DNA of 64,000 bases from Actinomycetes bacterium. Lineage in GTDB: Bacteria > Actinomycetota > Actinomycetes > Mycobacteriales > Mycobacteriaceae. The stretch is from positions 91,870 to 155,869 of the forward strand of contig JAEWRC010000166.1 of NCBI GenBank assembly GCA_023460175.1, read 5' to 3'. The notes beneath the pieces are model-generated. The model was not told where the DNA came from. It did not search any database and worked only from the letters and a program-made list of their open reading frames with translations. The translations under genes were made by a program, and so were the position numbers. This document shows, in pieces, positions 14,678 to 21,228 of this stretch (positions are counted from its first letter, which is position 1; every line of letters starts with the position of its first letter).

Positions 14678-15922
14678 TCAACCGCGCTGGGCGAGGAATG
14701 CGACGTCGACCACTTCGCCGGTGCGGATCTCCTCGGCCTCGCTGGGAACCTGCACCAGACAGTTCGCCTCGGCCAGGGTCGCCAGCAGATGCGACGACAC
14801 CCCGGGGGCCCCGCCGAGCGCCTGCACCAGGTACTCGCCGGTGTCCTGATCGCGCATCAGCTGCCCGCGCAGGAAACCCTTCCGCCCCGGCACCGACGAG
14901 ATCGGCGCCAGGGTGCGCGCCTGCACCACGCGCCGCATCGGTTGCCGCTTGCCCAGCGACAACCGGATCAGCGGACGCACCATGACCTCGAAGACCACCA
15001 GCGCGGACACCGGATTCGCCGGCAGCAGGAACACCGGGACGCCCTCGTTGCCCAGCTGGCCGAAGCCCTGCACGGAACCGGGATGCATCGCGATGCGCGA
15101 CACCTCCATCTCCCCCAGCTCCGACAGCACCGCGCGCACACCCTCGGCGGCCGCGCCGCCGACCGCGCCCGCGATCACCACGATCTCCGAGCGGCTCAGT
15201 TGCCCCTCGACCACCTCGCGCAGCTTCTCCGGGTGGCTGTCGACGATGCCGACGCGGTTGACCTCGGCGCCCGCATCGCGACCGGCCGCGGCCAGGGCAT
15301 ACGAATTGACGTCGTAGACCTGCCCGTTGCCCGGGGTGCGGGAGATGTCCACCAGCTCGCCGCCGACCGAGAGCACCGACAGCCGCGGCCGCGGATGCAC
15401 CAGGACCCGTTCGCGGCCCACCGCCGCCAGCAGGCCGACCTGCGCCGCGCCGATGATCGTGCCGGCGCGCACCGCGACGTCGCCAGGCTGCACGTCGTCG
15501 CCGGTGCGCCGGACGTAGGCACCGGAGCGCACGCCGCGCAACACCCGCACCTTGGCCTGCCCGCCGTCGGTCCACCGCAGCGGCAGCACCGCATCGGCCA
15601 ACGTCGGCATCGGCGCACCGGTCTGCACCCGGGCGGCCTGGCGCGGCTGCAACCGGCTCGGGGTTCGCGTCCCGGCCTCGATCACGCCCATCACCGGCAG
15701 GCTCAGTTGCCCGTGGCCGGACTCGTCGCCGACGCCCAACACGTCGACGCTGCGCACCGCGTATCCGTCGATGGCGGCCTGGTCGAAGCCGGGCAGCGGC
15801 CGCTCGGTCACCACTTCCTCGGCACACATCAACCCCTGCGCCTCGGCGATCGCCACTCGGACAGGACGGGGTGCCACAGCTGCGGCCTGCACTCTGGCCT
15901 GCTGCTCTTCAACCGAACGCAC
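14678..15922 (-). CDS. glp: MoeA/gephyrin-like protein Glp (division-associated MoeA homologue)
   Basis: A 414-residue MoeA-fold protein (MoeA domains I/II about 10-165, MogA-like domain III about 175-310, C-terminal beta domain to 414). FDQAAIDGYAVRS matches the MoeA N-terminal signature, but the molybdate-insertion residues are eroded: the usual GVSVG(D/E) loop reads GAVGGAAAEG, and the PGKP..FG segment reads MHPGSVQGFG. This fits the actinobacterial Glp protein, a repurposed MoeA reported to link FtsZ with the membrane receptor GlpR, whose gene lies just downstream. The GTG at 15922 was chosen. A residual molybdenum-cofactor role is not excluded. Confidence 0.82.
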   Translation of the reverse strand: MRSVEEQQARVQAAAVAPRPVRVAIAEAQGLMCAEEVVTERPLPGFDQAAIDGYAVRSVDVLGVGDESGHGQLSLPVMGVIEAGTRTPSRLQPRQAARVQTGAPMPTLADAVLPLRWTDGGQAKVRVLRGVRSGAYVRRTGDDVQPGDVAVRAGTIIGAAQVGLLAAVGRERVLVHPRPRLSVLSVGGELVDISRTPGNGQVYDVNSYALAAAGRDAGAEVNRVGIVDSHPEKLREVVEGQLSRSEIVVIAGAVGGAAAEGVRAVLSELGEMEVSRIAMHPGSVQGFGQLGNEGVPVFLLPANPVSALVVFEVMVRPLIRLSLGKRQPMRRVVQARTLAPISSVPGRKGFLRGQLMRDQDTGEYLVQALGGAPGVSSHLLATLAEANCLVQVPSEAEEIRTGEVVDVAFLAQRG

Positions 15923-15971
15923 TATGCGCCTTTCCGCCGTACGGCCCGGATTCTGTCGAGCCGACGGCCAA

Positions 15972-16892
15972 CTACTGCTCGGTCAGGCCCAACCGCTCAA
16001 CCAACCAGCTACGCAGTTCCGGGCCGTAGTCGTCACGATCCAAGGCAAAGTCAACCGCAGCCTTGAGGTAGCCGCCGGGATTTCCCAAGTCGTGTCTAGA
16101 CCCACGGTGCACGACCACATGCACCGGGTGGCCCTCGTCGATCAACATCGAGATCGCGTCGGTGAGCTGAATCTCGCCGCCCACGCCGCGGTCGATGCGG
16201 CGCAGCGCGTCGAAGATCGCGCGGTCCAGGACGTAGCGGCCGGCCGCGGCGTAGGGCGACGGGGCGTCGGCGGCGTCGGGCTTTTCCACCATGCCCTTGA
16301 CGCGCAGAACGTTGGGGTTGGCCGCATCCGGGACGGCCTCGACGTCGAAGACGCCGTAGGCGCTGATCTCGTCGGGGGGCACCTCGATGGCGCACAGCAC
16401 CGAACCGCCGCGCTTGGCCCGCACCTTGGACATGGTCTCGAGCACCCCGGTGGGCAGCACCAGGTCGTCGGGCAGCAGCACCGCAACGGCGTCCTCGTCG
16501 GGCAGCAGCACCTTCTCGACGCAGGCCACGGCGTGTCCGAGCCCCAGGGGTTCGGCCTGGACCACCGATTCGACCTTGATCAACGCGGGTGCGCGCCGCA
16601 CCTTCTCCAGCATCACCTGCTTGCCGCGGGCCTCGAGGGTGCCCTCCAGGACCAGGTCCTCCACGAAGTGCGCGACCACGCTGTCCTTGCCCTCGGAGGT
16701 GACGATCACCAACCGTCCGGCGCCGGCGGATGCGGCCTCGGCGGCCACCAGTTCGATCCCCGGGGTGTCCACCACCGGCAACAGTTCCTTGGGCACGGTC
16801 TTGGTGGCGGGCAGGAAACGGGTGCCCAAACCCGCCGCCGGCACGATTGCCGTATGCGGGATCGGTACGTCAGGCCCCTCAGACATGGTCAT
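15972..16892 (-). CDS. galU: UTP--glucose-1-phosphate uridylyltransferase
   Basis: A 306-residue nucleotidyltransferase making UDP-glucose for trehalose, glycogen-like glucans and cell-wall glycans. The N-terminal VPAAGLGTRFLPATKTVPKE is the nucleotide-binding loop with catalytic lysine, followed by LLPDDLVLP and VEKP. ATG 16892 gives a protein of the usual length; GTG 16916 upstream is less likely. It is divergent from the cyclo-ligase gene and lies at the head of the galU-glp-rimJ block, 49 bases before glp. Confidence 0.94.
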   Translation of the reverse strand: MTMSEGPDVPIPHTAIVPAAGLGTRFLPATKTVPKELLPVVDTPGIELVAAEAASAGAGRLVIVTSEGKDSVVAHFVEDLVLEGTLEARGKQVMLEKVRRAPALIKVESVVQAEPLGLGHAVACVEKVLLPDEDAVAVLLPDDLVLPTGVLETMSKVRAKRGGSVLCAIEVPPDEISAYGVFDVEAVPDAANPNVLRVKGMVEKPDAADAPSPYAAAGRYVLDRAIFDALRRIDRGVGGEIQLTDAISMLIDEGHPVHVVVHRGSRHDLGNPGGYLKAAVDFALDRDDYGPELRSWLVERLGLTEQ

Positions 16893-16962
16893 CACCCTAA
16901 CTAGATACACGTTCACCGCTCAGTATGGCGCTGCTCGTCCCCCGTTTTGACTACCTGTCATT

Positions 16963-17559
16963 GTGGACGCTGTGACCCCCGACGCGAAGGCAGAACTGCG
17001 CACCCGGCTGCTCGCCGACCGCAAGGCGTTGCCCGCCCCGCAGCGGGCCGCCGAGGCCGAGGCCGTGACGTCGGCGCTGCTCGGCTGGTTGCCCGCGCAC
17101 GCCCGGACGGTCTGCGCCTACGTTCCGGTGGGCACCGAACCCGGGTCGCCGGCGATGCTCGACGCGCTGGACGACGCGGGTCTGCGGGTGTTGTTGCCGC
17201 TGGCGCTCAGCGCGGGACCGGAGCGCACCGCCCTGCCGTTGCGCTGGGCGCGCTACGTCCCGGGGGAACTGGCCAAGGCCGACTTCGGTCTGCTGGAACC
17301 TACCGGCGCGCAGCTGCCCGCCGAGGCCATCAGCGAGGCCGACGTGGTGATCGTGCCGGCGCTGGCGGTGGATCGCCGCGGGACACGGCTGGGCCGGGGC
17401 GCCGGCTTCTACGACCGCTCGCTGCCGCTGCGCGGGGCGTCGGCGGCGCTGTTGGCCATCGTGCGCGACGACGAGTTCGTCGACGAGTTACCCGCCCAGC
17501 CGCACGATGTGCCGATGACCCACGTACTCACGCCGTCGCACGGTGTGCGGCCGCTCTGA
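16963..17559 (+). CDS. 5-formyltetrahydrofolate cyclo-ligase
   Basis: A 198-residue enzyme converting 5-formyl-THF to 5,10-methenyl-THF with ATP. Motifs are KAELRTRLLADRKAL at the N-terminus with the basic phosphate-binding residues, VPALAVDRRGTRLGRGAGFYDR (the GxGxGFYDR signature) and the C-terminal DVPMTHVLTP. The GTG at 16963 is the start; the gene corresponds to Rv0992c. A small hairpin follows it before the ruc promoter. Confidence 0.9.
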   Translation: MDAVTPDAKAELRTRLLADRKALPAPQRAAEAEAVTSALLGWLPAHARTVCAYVPVGTEPGSPAMLDALDDAGLRVLLPLALSAGPERTALPLRWARYVPGELAKADFGLLEPTGAQLPAEAISEADVVIVPALAVDRRGTRLGRGAGFYDRSLPLRGASAALLAIVRDDEFVDELPAQPHDVPMTHVLTPSHGVRPL

Positions 17560-17588
17560 GATCAGCGCGCATCGAAGAAGCTTGGCCC

Positions 17589-17603
17589 TTCCCGCATCGG
17601 GAA
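17589..17603 (+). terminator. Short hairpin after the cyclo-ligase gene
   Basis: TTCCCG-CAT-CGGGAA, a 6-bp stem with a three-base loop, lies 29 bases after the stop and 22 before the CIRCE element. It has no T tract, so termination is only a suggestion. Confidence 0.35.
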
Positions 17604-17625
17604 TGGGGAACGCCACATAGCGGTT

Positions 17626-17652
17626 CTAGCACTTGAGACGGTAGAGTGCTAA
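17626..17652 (+). promoter_or_regulatory. CIRCE element (HrcA operator) upstream of ruc
   Basis: CTAGCACTT and GAGTGCTAA flank exactly nine bases, matching the CIRCE consensus TTAGCACTC-N9-GAGTGCTAA with two mismatches, both in the left arm. It lies 28 bases before the ruc GTG. I recall that the M. tuberculosis orthologues (Rv0991c/Rv0990c) are derepressed in an hrcA mutant, which fits. Confidence 0.85.
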
Positions 17653-17680
17653 CGGTCCTTATCATTTCCTGGAGGTTTTG

Positions 17681-17989
17681 GTGCCCACCTACAGCTACGC
17701 GTGTACCGACTGCGGTGATCGTTTCGACGCGGTGCAGGCCTTCACGGACGACGCCCTGACCAGCTGCACCAAGTGCGAGGGTCGGCTGCGGAAGTTGTTC
17801 AACTCCGTCGGCGTGGTGTTCAAGGGCAGCGGTTTCTACCGCACCGACAGCCGCGAATCCGGCAAGAACTCCTCGGTCAAGAGCGAGAAGTCGTCCGACT
17901 CGTCGTCCTCATCCTCGTCGTCGGAGAAGTCGTCGAGCGGTTCGAGCGACAAGAGTTCGTCGTCGGCGCCGGCCTCCGCCGCCAGCTGA
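17681..17989 (+). CDS. ruc: Redox-regulated chaperone Ruc (FmdB-type zinc ribbon)
   Basis: A 102-residue protein with an FmdB-like zinc ribbon (Cys8, Cys11, Cys29 and Cys32) and a long disordered tail of Ser and Lys (about residues 60-102). The M. tuberculosis orthologue Rv0991c was described as a chaperone activated when oxidation releases its zinc. GTG 17681 is preferred over the TTG one codon earlier because GGAGG lies five bases upstream. The CIRCE element upstream places it under heat-shock control. It is followed by the SAF-domain gene, probably in one transcript. Confidence 0.88.
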   Translation: MPTYSYACTDCGDRFDAVQAFTDDALTSCTKCEGRLRKLFNSVGVVFKGSGFYRTDSRESGKNSSVKSEKSSDSSSSSSSSEKSSSGSSDKSSSSAPASAAS

Positions 17990-18078
17990 CTGTCGAATCT
18001 GTACGCAACCTCGCGGCTTATCCACAGCGGGGTGTTCGCGCGCACAACGCCGGCGTCGAAGCCGCTTAGTGTGCGGCC

Positions 18079-18741
18079 ATGGCCCCGGGTGACTCGTCGC
18101 TGAATCCGACCGCGCTGACCCGGCTGCGCCAGGCCCTGCAACCGGACTGGGTGCACACGGTGCGGGCCCGGCGCATCGCCGCGGGCGTCCTGGTCCTGCT
18201 CGCCGGGGCCTCGGCACTGCGCGCCAACCCCGACGGCGATCAGGCGGCCGTGCTGGTGGCCGCGCATGATCTGGCACCCGGGGTCGCGCTGACGGCCGCG
18301 GACCTCCGCGTCGAGCACCAACCGGCCGCGACCCTTCCCGACGGCGCGCAGTCCGATCTCGCCGTCGCCGAGGGCGCAACAGTGGCCGGCCCGGTGCGCC
18401 GGGGCGAGGTGTTGACCGACGTCCGGTTGCTGGGTTCGCGCTTGGCGAAGACGACGGCGGGTCCCGACGCCCGCATCGTGCCGGTGCAGTTGGCCGACAA
18501 CGCGGTGCTCGACGTGATCCGCGGCGGCGACGTCGTGGACATCCTGGCGGCCCCGGATTCCGAGCCGAGCGCCCAACCACGCGTGGTTGCCACCGACGCC
18601 GTGGTGGTGCTGGTCTCGCAGCGACCGAAAGCGACGACGGGGGCCAACGACCGGGTCGTCCTGATCGCGCTGCCCGCCCCGGCGGCAAACAATGTGGCGG
18701 GCGCGGCGCTGACCCAGGCGCTGACGCTCACGCTGCACTGA
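18079..18741 (+). CDS. SAF-domain membrane-anchored protein (CpaB/RcpC-like)
   Basis: A 220-residue protein with a single N-terminal membrane helix (RRIAAGVLVLLAGASAL, about residues 33-50) and an exported SAF domain (VVAAHDLAPGVALTAADLR to GEVLTDVRLL), followed by an RcpC-like region (DNAVLDVIRGGDVVDILA). These domains occur in Flp-pilus assembly proteins, but no pilus genes are nearby. It corresponds to Rv0990c and probably shares the CIRCE-controlled ruc transcript, so a stress-linked envelope role is possible. Confidence 0.8.
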   Translation: MAPGDSSLNPTALTRLRQALQPDWVHTVRARRIAAGVLVLLAGASALRANPDGDQAAVLVAAHDLAPGVALTAADLRVEHQPAATLPDGAQSDLAVAEGATVAGPVRRGEVLTDVRLLGSRLAKTTAGPDARIVPVQLADNAVLDVIRGGDVVDILAAPDSEPSAQPRVVATDAVVVLVSQRPKATTGANDRVVLIALPAPAANNVAGAALTQALTLTLH

Positions 18742-18833
18742 CGCCGTTCTGCACCGATGGCGCACTTCCCGTGGCAAACAGGACTACCTTTGGCGATGCC
18801 AAAGCACTTCATCTCGGAGAAAGGGCCGTCCCT

Positions 18834-19265
18834 ATGTTGAAGGGATTCAAGGAGTTCATATCGCGCGGCAACGTGATCGACCTCGCGGTCGCCGTTGTCA
18901 TCGGTGCGGCGTTCACCGGGTTGGTGACCGCGTTCACCGACAGCGTGGTCCAGCCGCTGATCGACAGGATCGGGGCCAACCCCGACGAGCCCTACGGGAT
19001 CCTGCGCATCCCACTCGGCGGCGAACAGTTCATCGATCTGAACGCCGTGCTGTCGGCGACCATCAACTTCTTGCTCGTCGCGTTGGTCCTCTACTTCGTC
19101 ATCGTGCTGCCGTACAAGAAGCTCAAGGAACGCGACGCCAAGGTCGACGAGGAAGACACTGAGCTCACTCTGCTCACCGAGATCCGAGATCTGTTGCAGC
19201 AGAACGCTAATGGCTCCACCTCGGGTCGGCACGGTGCGCCGCCGCGGCCCGGCGCCCCGCAGTAG
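18834..19265 (+). CDS. mscL: Large-conductance mechanosensitive channel
   Basis: A 143-residue channel that opens under membrane tension to release solutes. The N-terminal amphipathic helix MLKGFKEFISRGNVIDLAVAVVIGAAF leads into TM1, and TM2 is INFLLVALVLYFVIV (about residues 70-85), followed by the cytoplasmic helix and a Gly/Pro-rich tail. ATG 18834 is used because the family always begins with this helix; the longer frame adds 21 unrelated residues. A strong terminator separates it from the convergent porin gene. Confidence 0.95.
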   Translation: MLKGFKEFISRGNVIDLAVAVVIGAAFTGLVTAFTDSVVQPLIDRIGANPDEPYGILRIPLGGEQFIDLNAVLSATINFLLVALVLYFVIVLPYKKLKERDAKVDEEDTELTLLTEIRDLLQQNANGSTSGRHGAPPRPGAPQ

Positions 19266-19279
19266 GCATCCCCTACAAA

Positions 19280-19314
19280 AAATCGCCCCCGGCGCGGATG
19301 CCGGGGGGCGATTT
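19280..19314. terminator. Bidirectional terminator between mscL and the porin
   Basis: AAATCGCCCCCGGC and GCCGGGGGGCGATTT form a stem of about 14 pairs with one bulged G around a six-base loop, with A-rich and T-rich flanks, between two convergent genes. Confidence 0.85.
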
Positions 19315-19327
19315 CTGTGAGCGAAGG

Positions 19328-19960
19328 TCAGTTCATGTTCCAGGGCTCGCCGTAGGTGGTGACGCTGTCACCGGTCGAGGAGATCAACCGGGCGAACGGA
19401 CGCAGCAGCACACCGCCGGCAGCACCGGTGACGGTGCCGTGTGCGTTGGAGACGACCACGGAGCCTTCCTCGCCCGCGACGTCCACCGAGAAGGTGGCGA
19501 CTTCCTGGATGCCGGGGCCGTTGCCCAGGTCAGCGGAGATCGACACACCGGGGAACAGCGGCGGGGTCACGATACCGGAGAAGGCACCGAGGTCACCACC
19601 CTCAAGACCGTCGAACGCGATGTTCGGGGTGGTGTAGCTGAAGTTGATGCCCACACCCAGTGACCAGGGGAAGCCGACCTGGTAACCGAGTTCCAGGACG
19701 CCCTCGAAGTCGTCGGCGCCCTCGCCGGCGACGTTGTAGGAGGCCTTGCCGGAGTGGAACCACTCGCGGGTCAGCCGGTTGCGGTCAAGGGGGAACACAC
19801 CATTGAGGAAGGTGTCCCACTGCTGGATCGTCAGGGTGCGGCCCTGTCCGTCCACGACGCTCAGCTCATTGTCCAAGCCAGCATGTGAGGTGCCCGTGCT
19901 CACGAACATCGTGGCGAATGCGGCGAGGATCGCCACCAGCACCCGACTGATTACCTTCAT
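19328..19960 (-). CDS. MspA-family octameric porin
   Basis: A 210-residue outer-membrane porin with a signal peptide cleaved after SHA27. The mature protein begins GLDNELSVVDGQ as in MspA and keeps TVTGAAGGVLLRPFARLI and the TTYGEPWNMN C-terminus. It mediates uptake of small hydrophilic solutes across the mycolate outer membrane. The loop that forms the constriction in MspA differs: the paired aspartates are replaced by F-D-G-L-E-G-G-D. GGGAGAAC precedes the ATG. Its position near mscL suggests the mspC locus of M. smegmatis, inferred from synteny only. The family is restricted to fast growers and relatives. Confidence 0.95.
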   Translation of the reverse strand: MKVISRVLVAILAAFATMFVSTGTSHAGLDNELSVVDGQGRTLTIQQWDTFLNGVFPLDRNRLTREWFHSGKASYNVAGEGADDFEGVLELGYQVGFPWSLGVGINFSYTTPNIAFDGLEGGDLGAFSGIVTPPLFPGVSISADLGNGPGIQEVATFSVDVAGEEGSVVVSNAHGTVTGAAGGVLLRPFARLISSTGDSVTTYGEPWNMN

Positions 19961-20021
19961 GTTCTCCCTAGCTGTGTCAGCGGTGATCCGGGGGGCTCAC
20001 CGAAGGGGTGTTCGCAGCAGA

Positions 20022-20036
20022 TGTCACATCGTGACA
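20022..20036. promoter_or_regulatory. Inverted repeat TGTCAC-N3-GTGACA upstream of the porin
   Basis: Perfect 6-base arms with a three-base spacer, 62 bases upstream of the porin start. The form is that of a dimeric repressor or activator site; the binding protein is unknown. Confidence 0.4.
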
Positions 20037-20193
20037 CCGACTGCCACATAAGAGAGGTCAATGAGATGTCCCACAGGCCACTCTTACGTTTCGCTCATCG
20101 TTTGCGACACGAGGAACATAACGGGGTGGGCACTACCCGGCAACGCGAAGCGACGGGCGATGAGGGTGCGGCAGCGGGTGCCCAAAGTTTGCT

Positions 20194-20205
20194 GGAAAAT
20201 TTTCC
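20194..20205. promoter_or_regulatory. Perfect palindrome GGAAAATTTTCC
   Basis: A 12-base perfect palindrome in the porin leader, unusually AT-rich for this genome. It could be a protein site or an intrinsically bent segment. Confidence 0.25.
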
Positions 20206-20331
20206 GCGTTGACAACACATGTTCCGACCTGCATGTACGGCAAAGTCGTGATAAGAGGAAGTGCGCCAGGCATTCTTCAGGGGTGAGTCGACTTAGGCGA
20301 CCCTAATCCCCTAGTAGACAGGCAAAACCGC

Positions 20332-20490
20332 TCAGGAATGATGCGGCGGCACGTTGTCGCGGAGCCACTGATCACGGCCGCGTTCATCGCGCGCGGCGTC
20401 CGGATCGCGCTCATCCGAGGACTCCTGCGGAATTTCAATACCGAAGATCTTGTTAACTGTATTCCGGTCTTGGGGTGACGAACCTGACAC
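20332..20490 (-). CDS. Small 52-residue protein encoded in the porin leader
   Basis: A GTG-started ORF of 52 codons on the porin strand. The reading is MSGSSPQDRNTVNKIFGIEI, then a highly charged Asp/Glu/Arg stretch, and the C-terminus QWLRDNVPPHHS. It is hydrophilic and predicted cytoplasmic. A strong Shine-Dalgarno sequence GGGAGGAA sits three bases before the GTG, and a CRP-type site is 14 bases further up. It lies downstream of the moaB2 terminator, so it is either a separate gene or an upstream ORF in the porin mRNA. I do not recognise the protein. The charged composition and strong ribosome binding site argue against chance. Confidence 0.65.
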   Translation of the reverse strand: MSGSSPQDRNTVNKIFGIEIPQESSDERDPDAARDERGRDQWLRDNVPPHHS

Positions 20491-20504
20491 AGTTCCTCCC
20501 GTGG

Positions 20505-20520
20505 TGTGACCAAGATCACA
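20505..20520. promoter_or_regulatory. CRP-consensus site
   Basis: TGTGA-CCAAGA-TCACA is an exact match to the TGTGA-N6-TCACA consensus of mycobacterial CRP (Rv3676-type). It ends 14 bases before the GTG of the 52-aa ORF and about 545 bases upstream of the porin start. A plausible -35 TTACAT and -10 TAGACA on the minus strand lie just upstream, so the site would overlap the start of transcription. Confidence 0.65.
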
Positions 20521-20543
20521 TGATGTCTATTTTCCCTGTTCAC

Positions 20544-20567
20544 GTGCATGTAACGCAATACATGCAC
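20544..20567. promoter_or_regulatory. Perfect 9-6-9 inverted repeat
   Basis: GTGCATGTA and TACATGCAC are perfect complements separated by ACGCAA. The repeat overlaps the proposed -35 of the 52-aa ORF/porin transcript and lies between it and the moaB2 terminator. It is AT-rich and has no T tract, so it looks like an operator rather than a terminator. The cognate regulator is unknown. Confidence 0.55.
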
Positions 20568-20599
20568 ACACGACCACAACTGTTACGAGAAAAGCAAAC

Positions 20600-20623
20600 G
20601 CCGGGGGCGCGAACACCCCCGGC
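20600..20623 (-). terminator. Terminator of the moaB2 transcript
   Basis: On the minus strand GCCGGGGGTG-TTCG-CGCCCCCGGC forms a 10-pair stem with a tetraloop (one G-T pair) and is followed by GTTTGCTTTTCT. It lies 40 bases after the moaB2 stop and isolates it from the 52-aa ORF and the porin. Confidence 0.8.
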
Positions 20624-20662
20624 GCGTCGGCCGACAAAAATGCGTTTGCTCAGATAACGCGT

Positions 20663-21157
20663 TCAGATCTCCAAACTCGACAGCTGCCCGATGACGTGGG
20701 CCGCCAGCGGGTTCAGCGTTGCCATCCCGTCGCGCACCGCCGCGCGCGAACCCGGCAGATTGACCACCAGGGTGCTTCCTGAGATTCCGGCCAGACCGCG
20801 GGAGACCCCCGCGTCCGAGATACCCGCCGACAGCCCCGAGCCGCGCAGCGCTTCGGCGATCCCGAGCAACTCGCGGTCCAGGATGTCCAGGGTGGCCTCG
20901 GGCGTGACATCGCGCGGGGTGACCCCCGTGCCGCCCACGGACACCACCAGATCGACACCGCCGATCACGGCCGTGTTCAGGGCGTTCCGGATCTCCACCT
21001 CGTCGGCGGCGACCACCACGACGCCGTCGACGACGAACCCGGCCTCGTTGAGCAACTCGGTGACCAACGGCCCGCTGTGGTCCTCCTCGCCATGCGCGGT
21101 CCGGTCGTCCACGACCACCACCAGCGCCCTACCCACCAGCTCCACAGGCTGTTCCAT
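20663..21157 (-). CDS. moaB2: MoaB/MogA-family molybdopterin protein MoaB2
   Basis: A 164-residue protein of the MogA/MoaB fold, involved in molybdopterin adenylylation or a related step. It shows GRALVVVVDDRTAHGEEDHSG at the N-terminus, LVVSVGGTGVTPRDVTPEA (the GGTG motif for pterin binding) and SGSTLVVNLPGSRAAV. ATG 21157 gives the family N-terminus MEQPVELVG; a longer frame reaches 21232 and touches the pepD stop. It follows pepD with about 70 bases between them, as in M. tuberculosis Rv0984. Confidence 0.9.
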   Translation of the reverse strand: MEQPVELVGRALVVVVDDRTAHGEEDHSGPLVTELLNEAGFVVDGVVVVAADEVEIRNALNTAVIGGVDLVVSVGGTGVTPRDVTPEATLDILDRELLGIAEALRGSGLSAGISDAGVSRGLAGISGSTLVVNLPGSRAAVRDGMATLNPLAAHVIGQLSSLEI

Positions 21158-21228
21158 AGCTGTCACCGTATATCCGGCTGCGGACAGCGGGATGACGGGA
21201 TCGGTCAACAACGGCGGCAGCTGCCTCG

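Larger units (their letters stand above)
19961..20331 (-). other. Long leader/control region of the porin
   Basis: This 371-base non-coding stretch between the 52-aa ORF and the porin contains the inverted repeat TGTCAC-ATC-GTGACA, a 12-base palindrome GGAAAATTTTCC, and no convincing ORF on either strand. It is less GC-rich than its surroundings. I recall a long upstream region being required for mspA expression in M. smegmatis, which this resembles. Confidence 0.5.

Noticed and set aside
20277..20579. Minus-strand 100-codon frame in the porin leader
   Set aside because: It overlaps the 52-codon frame, has no ribosome binding site at its start, and runs through the inverted repeat and CRP site; composition looks random.
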